Below, in pieces: positions 1-10,022 of a stretch of DNA of 64,000 nt (its first letter is position 1; each line of letters begins with the position of its first letter). A program made the position numbers and the translations under genes. Below the pieces are notes generated by a model. The model was given only the letters and a program-made list of their open reading frames with translations, did no database searches and was not told the origin of the DNA. The DNA is from Tropicibacter sp. R16_0 (GTDB lineage: Bacteria; Pseudomonadota; Alphaproteobacteria; Rhodobacterales; Rhodobacteraceae): NCBI RefSeq assembly GCF_017743935.1, contig NZ_JAGHRE010000005.1, forward strand, positions 298,807 to 362,806, read 5' to 3'.

Positions 1-873
1 CCCTATCTGCGGCTGAGCCGAGCGGACCGACCCATCGGCACCTGGCTGTTGTTGATCCCCTGCTGGTGGGGGCTGGCTCTGGCGATCTTTGACGATCAAG
101 CCCCGCGTCTGTTCGATCTGTGGATCGCTGTCGGCTGTGGCCTGGGTGCGTTTCTGATGCGTGGTGCGGGCTGTACCTGGAACGACATCACCGACCGTGA
201 CTTTGACGGGCAGGTTGAACGCACACGTTCGCGACCCATCCCGTCGGGCCAGGTGAGCGTCAAACAGGCCTTGTTCTGGATGGTGCTCCAGGCGCTCTTG
301 GGTCTGGCGATCCTGCTGACCTTCAATCGGGCCGCCATCGCGCTTGGCGTGCTGTCGCTGCTGCCCGTGGCTGTTTACCCTTACGCCAAGCGGTTCACCT
401 GGTGGCCCCAGGTGTTTCTGGGGCTGGCGTTCAACTGGGGCGCGTTGCTGGCGTGGACAGCCCACAGCGGGTCACTGGGTGGGCCTGCGGTTCTGCTTTA
501 TCTGGCTGGGATCGCCTGGACGCTGTTTTACGACACCATCTATGCCCATCAGGACACCGAAGATGACGCGCTGATCGGGGTGAAATCCACCGCTCGCCTG
601 TTCGGTACGGATACCGCACGCTGGATGAAGTATTTCTTGGTGGCGACCGTAAGTTTCATGGGGCTGGCCGTGATCGAGGCAGGTCTGCCCGATGCACCAC
701 TGTTTGCGATGCTGGTGGCTCTTGCTGGGCCTTGGGCCATGGGGTGGCACATGGCCTGGCAACTGCGCGGATTGGATATCGAAGACAACGCTAAACTGCT
801 GCAGCTGTTCCGAGTGAACCGCGATACCGGCTTTATTCCGCTCATCTTCTTTTGCGCGGCGCTGCTCGCGTGA
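1..873 (+). CDS. ubiA: 4-hydroxybenzoate polyprenyltransferase, 5' end cut by window
   Basis: This is a membrane prenyltransferase that attaches the polyprenyl tail to 4-hydroxybenzoate in ubiquinone synthesis. The reading frame is open from base 1 and already shows the family N-terminal pattern (SRADRPIGTWLLL), so the true start lies upstream of the window. Both Asp-rich prenyl-diphosphate/Mg sites are visible: NDITDRDFD near the start, and a second one in the YAHQDTEDD stretch. The rest is a run of hydrophobic helices, as expected. It ends at the TGA at 871-873. The next gene is on the same strand after 65 bases. Confidence 0.93.
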   Translation, partial: PYLRLSRADRPIGTWLLLIPCWWGLALAIFDDQAPRLFDLWIAVGCGLGAFLMRGAGCTWNDITDRDFDGQVERTRSRPIPSGQVSVKQALFWMVLQALLGLAILLTFNRAAIALGVLSLLPVAVYPYAKRFTWWPQVFLGLAFNWGALLAWTAHSGSLGGPAVLLYLAGIAWTLFYDTIYAHQDTEDDALIGVKSTARLFGTDTARWMKYFLVATVSFMGLAVIEAGLPDAPLFAMLVALAGPWAMGWHMAWQLRGLDIEDNAKLLQLFRVNRDTGFIPLIFFCAALLA

Positions 874-938
874 TTGCACATAACGCGCCAGGAATGTAAG
901 ACATCCGCCAAAGACCGGACGGAAAACGACCAAAAAAC

Positions 939-2858
939 ATGCGCCTTCCCCTCTCGATTGTGGTCGCCCTGACCTTTGCTCTGGCCGCTGGGCTGTGCCT
1001 TGTCGCTGCAAGTTTTGCAGTCACAACCGTCGAAGAGAACTCGGAAATCGTGGTGCGCCGTGCACTGGACCGCAATGGTCACGACTGGGCCGAAGTGCAG
1101 GCCGACGGTCTGCGAATAACGATGACCGGCATCGCCAAGGATGAGGCCACACGGTTCAACGCCCTGACCGTCGTTGGTGACGAGGTCGACCCCTCGCGCG
1201 TTATCGACGAGATGCAGATCGCACCAACGGCCGATCTTGCGCCGCCACGGTTTTCGGCTGAGATTTTGCGCAATGACAGCGGGATTTCGATTATCGGCCT
1301 GATCCCTGCCAGGTCGGACCGGGACGAGATCATTGCGCAACTGAATTCCTTGGCCGGCGAGGACAACGTCACCGATCTGCTGGAAACCGCAGACTACAAC
1401 GTGCCGGACGGCTGGATCGATGCCATGGGGTTTTCGCTCAAGGCGCTTTCGATGCTGCCAAGATCCAAGGTATCCGTAGCCGCCGGGCAGGTGTCGATCA
1501 CTGCAATCTCTGACAGTGCCGAAGCCAAGAAACAACTTGAGGACGCCCTGAACCGTGCCGCGCCTCCGGGGCTGCGAATCGGGGTCGACATCGCCGCGCC
1601 TCGCCCCGTGATCACGCCGTTCACCATGCGTTTCCTGATTGATGAAACCGGGAGCCGCTTCGATGCTTGTTCCGCCCAGGATCGTGTCGCGCAAGCCAGG
1701 ATTGTCGCTGCTGCCCGCAAGGCTGGCATCGAAGGTTCCCCAACGTGCACCATCGGCATGGGTGTCCCCTCGCCGAAATGGGCCCGCGCATCAGAACTGA
1801 GCATCGCTGCTTTGGCCCAGCTCGGTCAGGGCACCGTCACGATCGCCGATGCCGACATCACTCTCGTCGCCGCCCAAGGCACCGATCAGGCGCGGTTCGA
1901 CCGGGTTGTCGGCGAACTTGAGGCCGAGTTGCCCGAGGTGTTTGCTCTGCACGCAGTGCTGCCCGAACCCGAAGTTGCCAATGACGCCGGCCCACCGGAA
2001 TTCACTGCGACACTCAGTCCAGAAGGTCTGGTGCAGCTGCGCGGCCGTCTGAACGACGAAAACCTGCGCCACATGGTCGACAGCTATGCCAAGGCCGCCT
2101 TTGGCACTGATGCGGTCTATACTGCGGCGCGTGTTGTTCCGGACTTGCCTGCCACGTGGCCCGTGCGCGTGTTGGCCGGGCTCGAGGCGTTGTCGATGCT
2201 GACAAACGGTGCGCTGACCGTGACGCCGGACAATGTGACATTAAGCGGTGTGAGCCAGCAGGAAGACGCCAGTGCACAAATTGCTGGCCTGCTGTCCGAC
2301 AAGTTGGGAAGTGCGCAGACCTACGATCTGTCCGTCACCTACCATGCCCCGCCCGAACCCGAGGACAAGGCCCCCGATCCCGAGGTTTGCGAGGCTGAGA
2401 TTGCCTTGGTGCAGGAAGCAGGCAAGATCGCATTCGAACCCGGCTCGACCACCATCGCGGCCGCGTCCTTGGACACGATGAACAAGATCGCGGATATCCT
2501 GGAAGCTTGCGGGCAGATCCGCCTGGAGATCCAGGGGCACACCGACAGCCAAGGCCGCGAAGAGATGAACCAGCAACTGAGCCAGGCCCGCGCCCAATCG
2601 GTTCTGAACGAATTGCGCTCGCGCCGCATTTTGACATCCAGCTATGTGGCCGTAGGCTATGGCGAAAGCCAGCCCATTGCGGACAACAAGACCGAGGATG
2701 GCCGCGAGGCCAACCGCCGGATCGAATTCCGCCTGATCCGGCCTGAAACAACAGAAGAGGGATCATCCACTCTGGATGCGATCGCCGAAGAGGCGCCGAC
2801 CGAGACCACTGAGACCGGCGACGAAGACACCTCGAAAGCCACCGAAGAGGACCAGTGA
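939..2858 (+). CDS. OmpA-family outer membrane/periplasmic protein with BON-like repeats
   Basis: This 639-residue protein has an N-terminal signal sequence (hydrophobic stretch about residues 5-28). A long middle region looks like repeated BON-type alpha/beta modules. The C-terminal OmpA domain (about 490-605) carries the peptidoglycan-binding pattern IQGHTDSQG followed by LSQARAQSV and NRRIEFR. An acidic, Thr/Glu-rich tail follows. Family knowledge suggests it anchors the envelope to peptidoglycan; its exact role is unknown. The next gene starts one base after its stop, so the two are probably translated together. Confidence 0.85.
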   Translation: MRLPLSIVVALTFALAAGLCLVAASFAVTTVEENSEIVVRRALDRNGHDWAEVQADGLRITMTGIAKDEATRFNALTVVGDEVDPSRVIDEMQIAPTADLAPPRFSAEILRNDSGISIIGLIPARSDRDEIIAQLNSLAGEDNVTDLLETADYNVPDGWIDAMGFSLKALSMLPRSKVSVAAGQVSITAISDSAEAKKQLEDALNRAAPPGLRIGVDIAAPRPVITPFTMRFLIDETGSRFDACSAQDRVAQARIVAAARKAGIEGSPTCTIGMGVPSPKWARASELSIAALAQLGQGTVTIADADITLVAAQGTDQARFDRVVGELEAELPEVFALHAVLPEPEVANDAGPPEFTATLSPEGLVQLRGRLNDENLRHMVDSYAKAAFGTDAVYTAARVVPDLPATWPVRVLAGLEALSMLTNGALTVTPDNVTLSGVSQQEDASAQIAGLLSDKLGSAQTYDLSVTYHAPPEPEDKAPDPEVCEAEIALVQEAGKIAFEPGSTTIAAASLDTMNKIADILEACGQIRLEIQGHTDSQGREEMNQQLSQARAQSVLNELRSRRILTSSYVAVGYGESQPIADNKTEDGREANRRIEFRLIRPETTEEGSSTLDAIAEEAPTETTETGDEDTSKATEEDQ

Positions 2859-2859
2859 C

Positions 2860-3171
2860 ATGAACCGCACAGAATTCATCATCACCACCGCGATCATCCT
2901 CTTTGTGGCCTTTGCCATGGGGTGGTTCGCCAATTGGCTCGTGCACCGGTTCACCCGCGTCAGACAAAGCGACGTGGCCGATCTGGACCGGATGAGCCAG
3001 GAGCTGCATGAGGCGGAAGAAACCCGCGATCAGGCGATCACCTACCTGCAACAGCGCGAGGCCGAGCTGACCAATCAGCTGACTCAGACCGAAGCGGAAC
3101 TAAGCGCCGCCATGGACGGCCTACGCGCCGCCCGGCAAGAGGCCGAAGAACTGCGCGCGCGCGTCGGCTGA
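2860..3171 (+). CDS. Small membrane-anchored coiled-coil protein
   Basis: This is a 103-residue protein. The ATG at 2860 lies one base after the stop of the OmpA-type gene, which decides this start over a longer frame overlapping that gene. One transmembrane helix (about residues 7-27) is followed by a charged Glu/Gln/Arg-rich stretch (about 35-100) that reads as a coiled coil. The topology suggests an inner-membrane anchor with a helical rod. The coupling to the OmpA protein suggests a shared envelope role, which is inference. No named family was recognised. Confidence 0.75.
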   Translation: MNRTEFIITTAIILFVAFAMGWFANWLVHRFTRVRQSDVADLDRMSQELHEAEETRDQAITYLQQREAELTNQLTQTEAELSAAMDGLRAARQEAEELRARVG

Positions 3172-3193
3172 CGTTGCTTCTCCGACCTTCGTA

Positions 3194-3403
3194 GCGCTCC
3201 CGCCCGTCGTCGATGCCCCTTTCGGGGCACCTCCTCCCGTTAGGCCAAGCCTCGCTGCGCTCGGCGGTTGATCCTCGCCGCGATCGTCACTTTTTTTGAC
3301 AGTGGGGTACGCTCTGGCGAGCCCGCGCCGAGCTTCGCTCGGCGCCCGGCCCAAGGCCGTTAGCGGGGCTGACGCAGTCAGGTCTGCTCGGGCGCGGGAG
3401 CAC
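3194..3403. repeat. Dispersed inverted-repeat element, copy 1
   Basis: This is a GC-rich non-coding block of about 210 bp bounded by near-perfect 10-bp inverted ends (GCGCTCCCGC and GCGGGAGCAC). It contains internal palindromes of the type CGCCGAGCTTCGCTCGGCG. A related copy lies inverted at 19507-19695; the shared parts include the string GGCCGTTAGCGG and the GCTCGGGCGCGGGAGC end. It occupies the gap between two convergent transcription units. It is probably a non-autonomous, MITE- or REP-like repeat. Confidence 0.7.
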
Positions 3404-3467
3404 CCCGGGGCTGGCACTAAGGCTACATCGAAAAGGCAAATGCCGTTCTGATCCGGTGAGTATGCGC

Positions 3468-3911
3468 TCACCACCGGGTCAGAGCGTCTTCATCCTCATC
3501 CTTGGCCGCGACCCAATCCGCGCTTTCGCCGGTGATTTCCTTCTTCCAGAACGGCGCGCGGGATTTGAGGTAGTCCATAAGGTATTCAGCCGCCTCAAAC
3601 GCGTCTTTGCGGTGCGGGGCGGCCGTGGCCACCATCATGATCTGATCCCCTGGAGCCAGACGCCCGTGGCGGTGGATCACTAGCACATCGCCAAGCGACC
3701 AACGCTCTTGCGCCTCGCTTGCGATCTTGGTCAGCGCCTTTTCGGTCATGCCGGGGTAATGCTCGATCTCCATCACATCCAGGTCGCCGTGCGCCAGATC
3801 CCGCACAACGCCCGTAAATGTCACGATGGCCCCGTTCGAGGTGTCGCCAGCCGCAAACGCGTTGGCTTCAGCTCCCAAATCGAAAGGCTCTTGTTGGACC
3901 GAAATTTTCAC
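3468..3911 (-). CDS. moaE: Molybdopterin synthase catalytic subunit
   Basis: MoaE (147 residues) transfers sulfur from the MoaD thiocarboxylate to cyclic pyranopterin monophosphate, making molybdopterin. It shows the family landmarks GAIVTFTGVVRD, VMEIEHYPGM, VIHRHGRL and HRKDAFEAAEYLMDYLK, including the conserved lysines, then the WKKE motif. Length is normal. It starts four bases after the moaD stop, so the two subunits are co-translated in the order moaD-moaE. Confidence 0.95.
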   Translation of the reverse strand: MKISVQQEPFDLGAEANAFAAGDTSNGAIVTFTGVVRDLAHGDLDVMEIEHYPGMTEKALTKIASEAQERWSLGDVLVIHRHGRLAPGDQIMMVATAAPHRKDAFEAAEYLMDYLKSRAPFWKKEITGESADWVAAKDEDEDALTRW

Positions 3912-3915
3912 CGGA

Positions 3916-4161
3916 TCAGCCCCCGGTCATCGGTGGGAAAAACGCAACTTCACGCACACCCGCAAGCGAGGCATCGAAATCCGAAAGCTCTTGGTCCAAG
4001 GCCACCCGCAACGCGCTCAGATCGGAAAAGGCGACCTCATAGCGTTCTTCGCGCGCCCGCAACTCGTCAACGAGCTGTGATACGGTTTCGGCACTGGTCT
4101 CGACCTTTTCCTTGGGCAAGCCAATGCGCTCACGCACCCAGGCGAAATAGAGAATATCCAT
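3916..4161 (-). CDS. moaD: Molybdopterin synthase sulfur-carrier subunit
   Basis: MoaD is a ubiquitin-like sulfur carrier of 81 residues. It opens with MDILYFAWVRERIG and ends with the essential Gly-Gly (PPMTGG) that becomes the thiocarboxylate. It lies between pgsA (3 bases away) and moaE, all on the minus strand, so the three form one transcription unit. The ending and its partner make the assignment secure. Confidence 0.94.
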   Translation of the reverse strand: MDILYFAWVRERIGLPKEKVETSAETVSQLVDELRAREERYEVAFSDLSALRVALDQELSDFDASLAGVREVAFFPPMTGG

Positions 4162-4164
4162 GGC

Positions 4165-4827
4165 TTACCCCTCTCTCACGTGCGGCAGGGCTTTGCGGAA
4201 ATAGTCCACCCCGGTGATCGCAGTCAGACCTGCTGCAATCCAGAGCAGCGCCAAGCCGACCCACCAGCACAGCTCCATCCCAGTCAGTTTCCAACGCAAC
4301 CCCAACAGATCCTCTTCGCGCCCGGACAGGATATCGTCGATCATCTGTGGATCCATGCCCCAGGCGCTCATTCCCAGATAGTGTTCAAACACGCCCTGAC
4401 CAAACAGAACTGCAATCGCAGCCATCTGAGCGGTGGTTTTCCATTTTGCCAGATTGGTGACTTTCAGTGTCCCGGCCGTATCCCCCAGATACTCTCGCAG
4501 GCCCGACACAAAAACCTCGCGGAACAGGATCAGCGTCGCAGGCAGAACCAACCAGGGCGACATCGAAGAGTATCCGACGATCACCATCAGCGCGATCACC
4601 ACCATTGCCTTGTCGGCAATAGGATCCAGCATTGCACCCAGTTTCGTCTCTTGCTTCCACGCCCGTGCAAGGTAGCCGTCGAACCAATCGGTGATGGCCG
4701 CCGTCACAAAAAGCGTCAGGGCAAACCAGTCGGCATAGGGGCGCGTGAAGTACAGAAACATCACCGCAACGCCGGGCGCGGCAACCAGGCGAAGTACAGT
4801 CAGGATATTGGGCAAGTTCCATTTCAT
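4165..4827 (-). CDS. pgsA: CDP-diacylglycerol-glycerol-3-phosphate 3-phosphatidyltransferase
   Basis: This 220-residue integral membrane enzyme makes phosphatidylglycerol phosphate from CDP-diacylglycerol and glycerol-3-phosphate. The CDP-alcohol phosphotransferase signature D-G-x2-A-R-x8-G-x3-D-x3-D fits exactly at residues 50-72 (D50, G51, A54, R55, G64, D68, D72). The start NLPNILTVLRL is typical of PgsA. It heads the moaD-moaE unit and follows the serine hydrolase gene on the same strand. Confidence 0.95.
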   Translation of the reverse strand: MKWNLPNILTVLRLVAAPGVAVMFLYFTRPYADWFALTLFVTAAITDWFDGYLARAWKQETKLGAMLDPIADKAMVVIALMVIVGYSSMSPWLVLPATLILFREVFVSGLREYLGDTAGTLKVTNLAKWKTTAQMAAIAVLFGQGVFEHYLGMSAWGMDPQMIDDILSGREEDLLGLRWKLTGMELCWWVGLALLWIAAGLTAITGVDYFRKALPHVREG

Positions 4828-4882
4828 GCGCCCGGTTTATCCCGGCAAGCGTCGCGAGGAAAGAGGGTCGGTGACACGCGGG

Positions 4883-6040
4883 TCAAACCGCCGCCTGCAG
4901 CAAGCGAACCAATGCCATTCTGGGCGCGAACGCATGGTCGCTTGTCGGTTCGGCCTCAGAAGAAAAAATCGCGATGGACAGGTCTCGGGCCGGATCGGCA
5001 AACAGAAACTGACCATGAATGCCCATTCCGTGGATCAAGGGCCTTTCGTCCCGATGAACATACCATTTCGACCGATAGCACATGTTGTAAGTGTCAAAGC
5101 GTTCATGAAAGTCACCCTGAACCCAGGCCTGCCTGTCGCCCTTGTCGACGATATCATCCAGCCACGCCTTGGGAATCACCTGCTTCCCGTCACGCGCACC
5201 GCCCTGACACATCAATGCCCCAACACGCGCCAGATCACGTGCGGTGACACACATGCCTCCGGCGGCTCGGGCACCACCGATCCGGTCAACCGTGATATAG
5301 GCGGGCTTTTCTGCGCCCATCGGCCGCCAAAGATGTTCGGACATCAGATCGGCATATCGTTTGCCAGCGGCACGTTCAAACACCCAAGCCAGAAGGTCCG
5401 TAACAGGCGAAACATAGTGGAAGCGCCCCCCATGAGGGCCGTCGGTCTCGGTCAGCATCCCCTGGAAACCGCGCAGATCGGGTACGCTGTCTCCCGGTTC
5501 GACCGGGTTCCAATTTGCCGCCTTGCGGTAAGAGATGATCGGACCGGACGTCGCCAGGTAATCCTCTGAAAACTCGACCCCCACCCGCATGTCGAGGGCC
5601 TGTCGAACGGTGGCCCCAGCATAGGCCGTTTCAAACAGCTCAGGCACATAGTCTGTCAGGGCGGCTTCAAGATCCAGCAGCCCTTTGTCGCTCAGACATC
5701 CAGCCAGCAAGCCCAGCATCGATTTTGACACGGACATCAGGATGTGCGGGTCCTCGGCCGTCATCCCGTTTCGATACATCTCATGCACGACCCGGCCCTT
5801 GTGGAGCACGACAACGGCGTCGGTGCGCGTTTCTGCAAGGGTGGTCTGGATCTGGGCATCTGTGACCAGCGGGTCGCCTTCTGGCAGCTCCCAGACATTT
5901 GCTGGATCATTGCTGATATCGGCCGAAGGGACGATCTCCCGCACGTGGTGAAAGGCCCAGGACGAATACGGTTGCGTGCGCCAGTTGGCCAAAGTGACCT
6001 GATCCGCTTCATCCGGCGGAAAGCCCTGCATAATCGGCAT
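4883..6040 (-). CDS. Serine hydrolase, beta-lactamase/esterase (class C-like) family
   Basis: This 385-residue protein is of the beta-lactamase-related fold used by esterases and 6-aminohexanoate-dimer hydrolases. The nucleophile motif S-x-x-K is seen as SVSKSMLG. Later, a YVSPVTDLLAW region and an HGMGIHGQF region correspond to the other active-site walls. I chose the ATG at 6040 because AGGGAGAG sits just upstream; a longer frame runs to 6097 but would overlap uvrC. There is no clear signal peptide, so it is probably cytoplasmic. The substrate cannot be read from sequence. Confidence 0.82.
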   Translation of the reverse strand: MPIMQGFPPDEADQVTLANWRTQPYSSWAFHHVREIVPSADISNDPANVWELPEGDPLVTDAQIQTTLAETRTDAVVVLHKGRVVHEMYRNGMTAEDPHILMSVSKSMLGLLAGCLSDKGLLDLEAALTDYVPELFETAYAGATVRQALDMRVGVEFSEDYLATSGPIISYRKAANWNPVEPGDSVPDLRGFQGMLTETDGPHGGRFHYVSPVTDLLAWVFERAAGKRYADLMSEHLWRPMGAEKPAYITVDRIGGARAAGGMCVTARDLARVGALMCQGGARDGKQVIPKAWLDDIVDKGDRQAWVQGDFHERFDTYNMCYRSKWYVHRDERPLIHGMGIHGQFLFADPARDLSIAIFSSEAEPTSDHAFAPRMALVRLLQAAV

Positions 6041-6093
6041 ATGTCTCTCTCCCTGTTCCACGCAGCCAAGCGCAGGAGGGGAGGAATGACAAG

Positions 6094-7965
6094 TCACCGA
6101 TCGTGGAAAAAGTCGTAGATCGTCTCGGCCAAGGCGTCGGAAATGCCATCAACCGCTTTGAGATCCGCCAGATTGGCGCGGCTCACCGCCTTTGCGCTCC
6201 CAAAATGCGTCAGCAACGCCCGTTTCCGCGTGGCACCCACACCCGGCACTTCATCCAGCGGTGTCGCCCCGATGGCTTTGGCCCGTTTCGCGCGGTGGGT
6301 GCCGATGGCAAAGCGGTGCGCCTCATCTCGCAAACGCTGGATGAAGTAAAGAACCGGATCATTGCGCTTGAGCGCAAAGGGATGCTGACCGATGCGGTGG
6401 AATTCTTCCTTGCCGTGATCCCGGTCGACCCCCTTGGCCACGCCCACCATCGGAATGTCTTCGACCCCGTGCTGCGCCATGATCTCATGCACCGCACTCA
6501 CCTGCCCGGCCCCGCCGTCGATCAGCAGCAAATCGGGCCACAGCCCCTTGTCCCGGTCCGGGTCTTCTTTCAGCAGGCGGGTAAAGCGGCGATGCAACAC
6601 CTCTTTCATCATGCCAAAGTCATCCCCCGGCGTCAGATCATCGCCTTTGATGTTGAACTTGCGATAGGCGTTTTTCATCCACCCCTCGGGGCCCGCCACG
6701 ATCATTCCCCCCACCGCATTGGTGCCTTGAATGTGCGAGTTGTCGTAAACTTCGATCCGGTTTGGGGGACCATCCAGATCAAACGCCTCGGCCACACCAC
6801 GCAGCAGTTTGGCCTGCGTCGCACTTTCCGACATGCGTCGTGCCAGTGACTCGCGCGCGTTGCGCAGCGCGCCGGCCACCAGCTCTTGCTTTTCGCCGCG
6901 CTGTGGCACCAAAATTTCGACCTTGCGCCCCGCCTTCTCAGACAGCGCCTCTTGCATCAGGTCCGCGTTTTCGATGGCATCCGACAGGATCAACTGTCGC
7001 GGTGGTTCCTTGTTGTCATAGAACTGCCCCAGGAACGCCTCCATCACCTCGGCCGGTGATACATCTGGCCCGACCCGGGGATAGAAGTCACGGTTGCCCC
7101 AGTTCTGGTTCGCCCGGATAAAGAACACCTGAACACAGGCCTGTCCGCTTTCCATGTAGAGGCCGATCACATCTGCCTCGGTCACGCCGCGCGGGTTGAT
7201 GCCCTGGCTCGATTGCACCTGCGTCAGCGCCCGAATGCGGTCGCGCAAACCGGCGGCACGTTCGAATTCCATCGCCTCGGATGCGGCCATCATCTGCTCG
7301 GCCAGTTCCTCTTGCACCTTTGTCGACCGGCCAGACAGGAACCGTTCCGCGTCTTTGACGCTCTCACGATACCCCTCTTCCGAAATCAGGCCGACGCAAG
7401 GCCCCGAACACCGTTTGATCTGATACAGCAGACAGGGACGCGTCCGGCTCTCGAACATGGAATCCGAGCAATTGCGCAGCAGGAACGCCTTTTGCAACTG
7501 ATTGAGCGTCCGGTTCACCGCGCCTGCGCTTGCAAAAGGCCCGAAATAGGCCCCCTTCTGCTTTTTCGCGCCTCGATGCTTCTTGATTTGCGGAAAGGCA
7601 TGATCCTTGGCCACCAAGATGTTCGGAAAGCTTTTGTCATCGCGCAGCAGCACGTTGTACTTGGGCTTGAGCTGCTTGATCAGATTTTGTTCCAACAGCA
7701 GCGCTTCGGTTTCCGTGCGCGTGGTCAGAAACATCATCGACGCGGTATCGCGGATCATCCGCTCGATCCGGCCCGAATGACCTGGGCGAGAGTAATTCGA
7801 CACCCGCGCTTTCAGGTTGCGCGCCTTGCCCACATACAAAACCCGGCTTTCCGCATCGAGCATCCGATAGACGCCAGGCGAATTGTCCAATGTCTTGAGA
7901 TACCCCTGAATGCAGGCATATCCGGTGGGCGTGGCTTCATCAGTTGGGGCGTGCGCGTCGGTCAT
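6094..7965 (-). CDS. uvrC: Excinuclease ABC subunit C
   Basis: UvrC (623 residues) makes the two incisions in nucleotide excision repair together with UvrB. The domains appear in the usual order. The GIY-YIG nuclease comes first ([22 protein letters not shown]). Then come the Cys-rich [13 protein letters not shown] segment, the UvrB-binding helical hairpin (about 210-245) and the RNase H-like nuclease ([18 protein letters not shown]). A C-terminal helix-hairpin-helix pair ([13 protein letters not shown] and [12 protein letters not shown]) ends the protein. Length is normal and nothing is broken. Confidence 0.97.
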   Translation of the reverse strand: MTDAHAPTDEATPTGYACIQGYLKTLDNSPGVYRMLDAESRVLYVGKARNLKARVSNYSRPGHSGRIERMIRDTASMMFLTTRTETEALLLEQNLIKQLKPKYNVLLRDDKSFPNILVAKDHAFPQIKKHRGAKKQKGAYFGPFASAGAVNRTLNQLQKAFLLRNCSDSMFESRTRPCLLYQIKRCSGPCVGLISEEGYRESVKDAERFLSGRSTKVQEELAEQMMAASEAMEFERAAGLRDRIRALTQVQSSQGINPRGVTEADVIGLYMESGQACVQVFFIRANQNWGNRDFYPRVGPDVSPAEVMEAFLGQFYDNKEPPRQLILSDAIENADLMQEALSEKAGRKVEILVPQRGEKQELVAGALRNARESLARRMSESATQAKLLRGVAEAFDLDGPPNRIEVYDNSHIQGTNAVGGMIVAGPEGWMKNAYRKFNIKGDDLTPGDDFGMMKEVLHRRFTRLLKEDPDRDKGLWPDLLLIDGGAGQVSAVHEIMAQHGVEDIPMVGVAKGVDRDHGKEEFHRIGQHPFALKRNDPVLYFIQRLRDEAHRFAIGTHRAKRAKAIGATPLDEVPGVGATRKRALLTHFGSAKAVSRANLADLKAVDGISDALAETIYDFFHDR

Positions 7966-8255
7966 GTCACTGAAATATGATTCTCTGGCTCTGGCTGCAA
8001 TCTCAACGCGTCGGGATCAAGAGAAAACAAATCCACGATTCCTGTGGATAAGTATGAAGATATCTTTCTCTGACGTATGAAAACCCGTTTAAAACTAGGC
8101 GCTCCGCGTGTTTGCACAAAAATTAGGCGAATTCATAACCAATTGATTTTAAGTCAAACTTTTCACGTCATGTAGCAAGGCCATGAAAACAAAGACATTT
8201 TTGTAACGCTTTGGTAACAGATTTGGGAGCGGTGCAAAACTTGCATGCCGAAGGC
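7966..8255. other. AT-rich intergenic stretch upstream of uvrC
   Basis: About 290 bp without a credible ORF. It must hold the uvrC promoter and the end of the SDR transcript. One perfect DnaA-type 9-mer (TGTGGATAA on the plus strand, 8043-8051) is present, but there is no cluster of them. I see no clear terminator hairpin. Confidence 0.5.
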
Positions 8256-9035
8256 TCATTCTGGGCCTAGAACGTCCGGCGTTTTCCACCCCAGATGCTG
8301 CCCGCCATCCACGCATAGAATCTGCCCGGTGACCGCAGGAGCGTCCAGGAAATAGCCCAAGGCAGCGGTGATATCGGCTGGATTCGCCCCCCGACCGGAT
8401 ATCGTGTTTGCTCTCTGTGCAGCGAAATGCTCGGCAGTTTGGCGGTGCCCTTGCATCGTCGGTCCAGGCCCGATGGCATTGACCCGGATGGCCGGGGTCA
8501 GCGCTTGCGCCGAGGTCTGCGTAAGGGCCCACAGGCCCATCTTGGCCAGCGTGTAAGTCATGAATTCGGGCGTCAGCTTGTTCACCCGCATGTCGACCAT
8601 GTTCAGGATCAGACCCGTCGCAATAGGCTCCCCATTCTCATCCGCCGCCGCTTGCAACCCTTGGTCGGCCATCGCCTGCGTCAACACAAACGGCGCCCGC
8701 AGGTTGCTTTCCATGTGCCGGTCCCAGTTCGCGCGTGTGGCGCTTGAGATCGTATCGTATTCAAAAATCGAGGCGTTGTTCACCAGACAGGTGATAAGCC
8801 CGCCCAGTGCCTCAGCAGCGCGTGGCAACAGAGCCTGTACTTGCGCCTCATCCAAGAGGTCTGCCTGTAGGGCCACCGCATGTCGCCCCTTGGCCTGGAT
8901 TTCAGCAACGGTGTCGAGCGCAGGTTGTTCGGACGAGGCATAGTGCACGGCAACATCATACCCGCGATCGGCCAGATACAGCGCCATCGCGCGGCCCAAC
9001 CGAATGCCAGCCCCGGTCACCAAACAACGTTTCAT
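8256..9035 (-). CDS. SDR-family NAD(P)-dependent oxidoreductase, pteridine-reductase-like
   Basis: This 259-residue short-chain dehydrogenase/reductase has the cofactor motif TGAGIRLG, then NNAS, and the catalytic pair in YTLAK; it ends with the family pattern GQILCVDGGQH. The spacing of the glycine motif and the NMVDMRV strand resemble FolM/pteridine-reductase-type SDRs, so a pterin or folate substrate is possible but unproven. The ATG at 9035 is preferred because AGGGA lies six bases upstream. It is the last gene of a minus-strand unit shared with the antiporter and the SppA-like protease. Confidence 0.8.
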   Translation of the reverse strand: MKRCLVTGAGIRLGRAMALYLADRGYDVAVHYASSEQPALDTVAEIQAKGRHAVALQADLLDEAQVQALLPRAAEALGGLITCLVNNASIFEYDTISSATRANWDRHMESNLRAPFVLTQAMADQGLQAAADENGEPIATGLILNMVDMRVNKLTPEFMTYTLAKMGLWALTQTSAQALTPAIRVNAIGPGPTMQGHRQTAEHFAAQRANTISGRGANPADITAALGYFLDAPAVTGQILCVDGGQHLGWKTPDVLGPE

Positions 9036-9059
9036 CACAGTTCCCTTTCGGCAGCCGCC

Positions 9060-10022
9060 TTACACAAGCACGGCGATCACATAGGTGAAATAGAGGACCG
9101 ACAGGATCACACCCCAGATGCGGGTGATGTCACGCTTGAAGAACACAAACGGGATCAACAGCAGCGATGCACCCAGCATGACCCACAGGTCAAACTCCAG
9201 GAATTCCTCGTCCACAGGAATGTCACCGACAAACAATGTTGTAAGCCCCACGATGGCCAGCAGGTTGAACATGTTCGACCCGATGACATTGCCCAGCGCC
9301 ACATCGGCTTGCCGACGCAGTGCGGCCATGACCGTGGTCGCAAGTTCAGGCAGAGAGGTGCCCACCGCAACCAGCGTCAGACCAATCACCGTCTCGCTCA
9401 CCCCATAGGTTCGCGCAATGATCGAGGCATTGTCGACCAGCAGATGCGCGCCCATGGGTAGACCGATCAACCCGAGGATCAGATAAATCCCGATCCGCCA
9501 ATACGGCATGTTCGGGTCTGCATCTTCCAGGCCATCCAGTTCTTCTTCGTCTTCATCGACGCAGCCTTGTCTGCGATGCGCGCGGGCCTGACGAAAGGCG
9601 TTCAGCAGCACCAACGCCAAAGCCGCAAGCAGGATCAAGCCGCTCCAGACTGTGAAGGTTCCGCAAAACGCCAGCGCGATGAACAGCACCGTGGCGATCA
9701 ACATGAACACATAGTTTCGGCGCGTGTTGCATTCGCTGGTGTGCAGCGTGGCCAACATTGCCGGAATACCCAGGACCAACAGGATGTTCGCCGTGTTCGA
9801 CCCCACAACGTTACCCAGGGCAATACCCGGCGCGTTTTCCTTGACCGCCTTGATCGCGATCAGCAATTCAGGCGCCGAGGTACCAAAAGCCACGATGGTC
9901 AGGCTGACAATCAGGGCGGGCACGCCCAGACGCAGGCTGAGGTTCACAGCACCACGTACCAAGGCATCACCGGCCAGAAGCAGGATGACCAGGCCCAGAC
10001 ACGAGAGAATCCAGGGCATCAT
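9060..10022 (-). CDS. Calcium/sodium antiporter, CaCA family
   Basis: This 320-residue inner-membrane exchanger is of the YrbG type. The two inverted halves each carry the alpha-repeat: AFGTSAPELL with GNVVGSNTANI, and AVGTSLPELA with GNVIGSNMFN. A loop rich in Asp and Glu (DEDEEELDGLEDAD) separates them. I start at the ATG at 10022, preceded by GGAGG; a longer frame would run into the upstream small gene. The ATG overlaps the stop of that gene, so the two are translationally coupled. Confidence 0.9.
   Translation of the reverse strand: MMPWILSCLGLVILLLAGDALVRGAVNLSLRLGVPALIVSLTIVAFGTSAPELLIAIKAVKENAPGIALGNVVGSNTANILLVLGIPAMLATLHTSECNTRRNYVFMLIATVLFIALAFCGTFTVWSGLILLAALALVLLNAFRQARAHRRQGCVDEDEEELDGLEDADPNMPYWRIGIYLILGLIGLPMGAHLLVDNASIIARTYGVSETVIGLTLVAVGTSLPELATTVMAALRRQADVALGNVIGSNMFNLLAIVGLTTLFVGDIPVDEEFLEFDLWVMLGASLLLIPFVFFKRDITRIWGVILSVLYFTYVIAVLV

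Noticed and set aside
8043..8051. Single perfect DnaA box in an AT-rich gap, as a possible replication origin
   Set aside because: Only one box, no repeat cluster and no origin genes nearby; one 9-mer of this kind is expected by chance in a large region.
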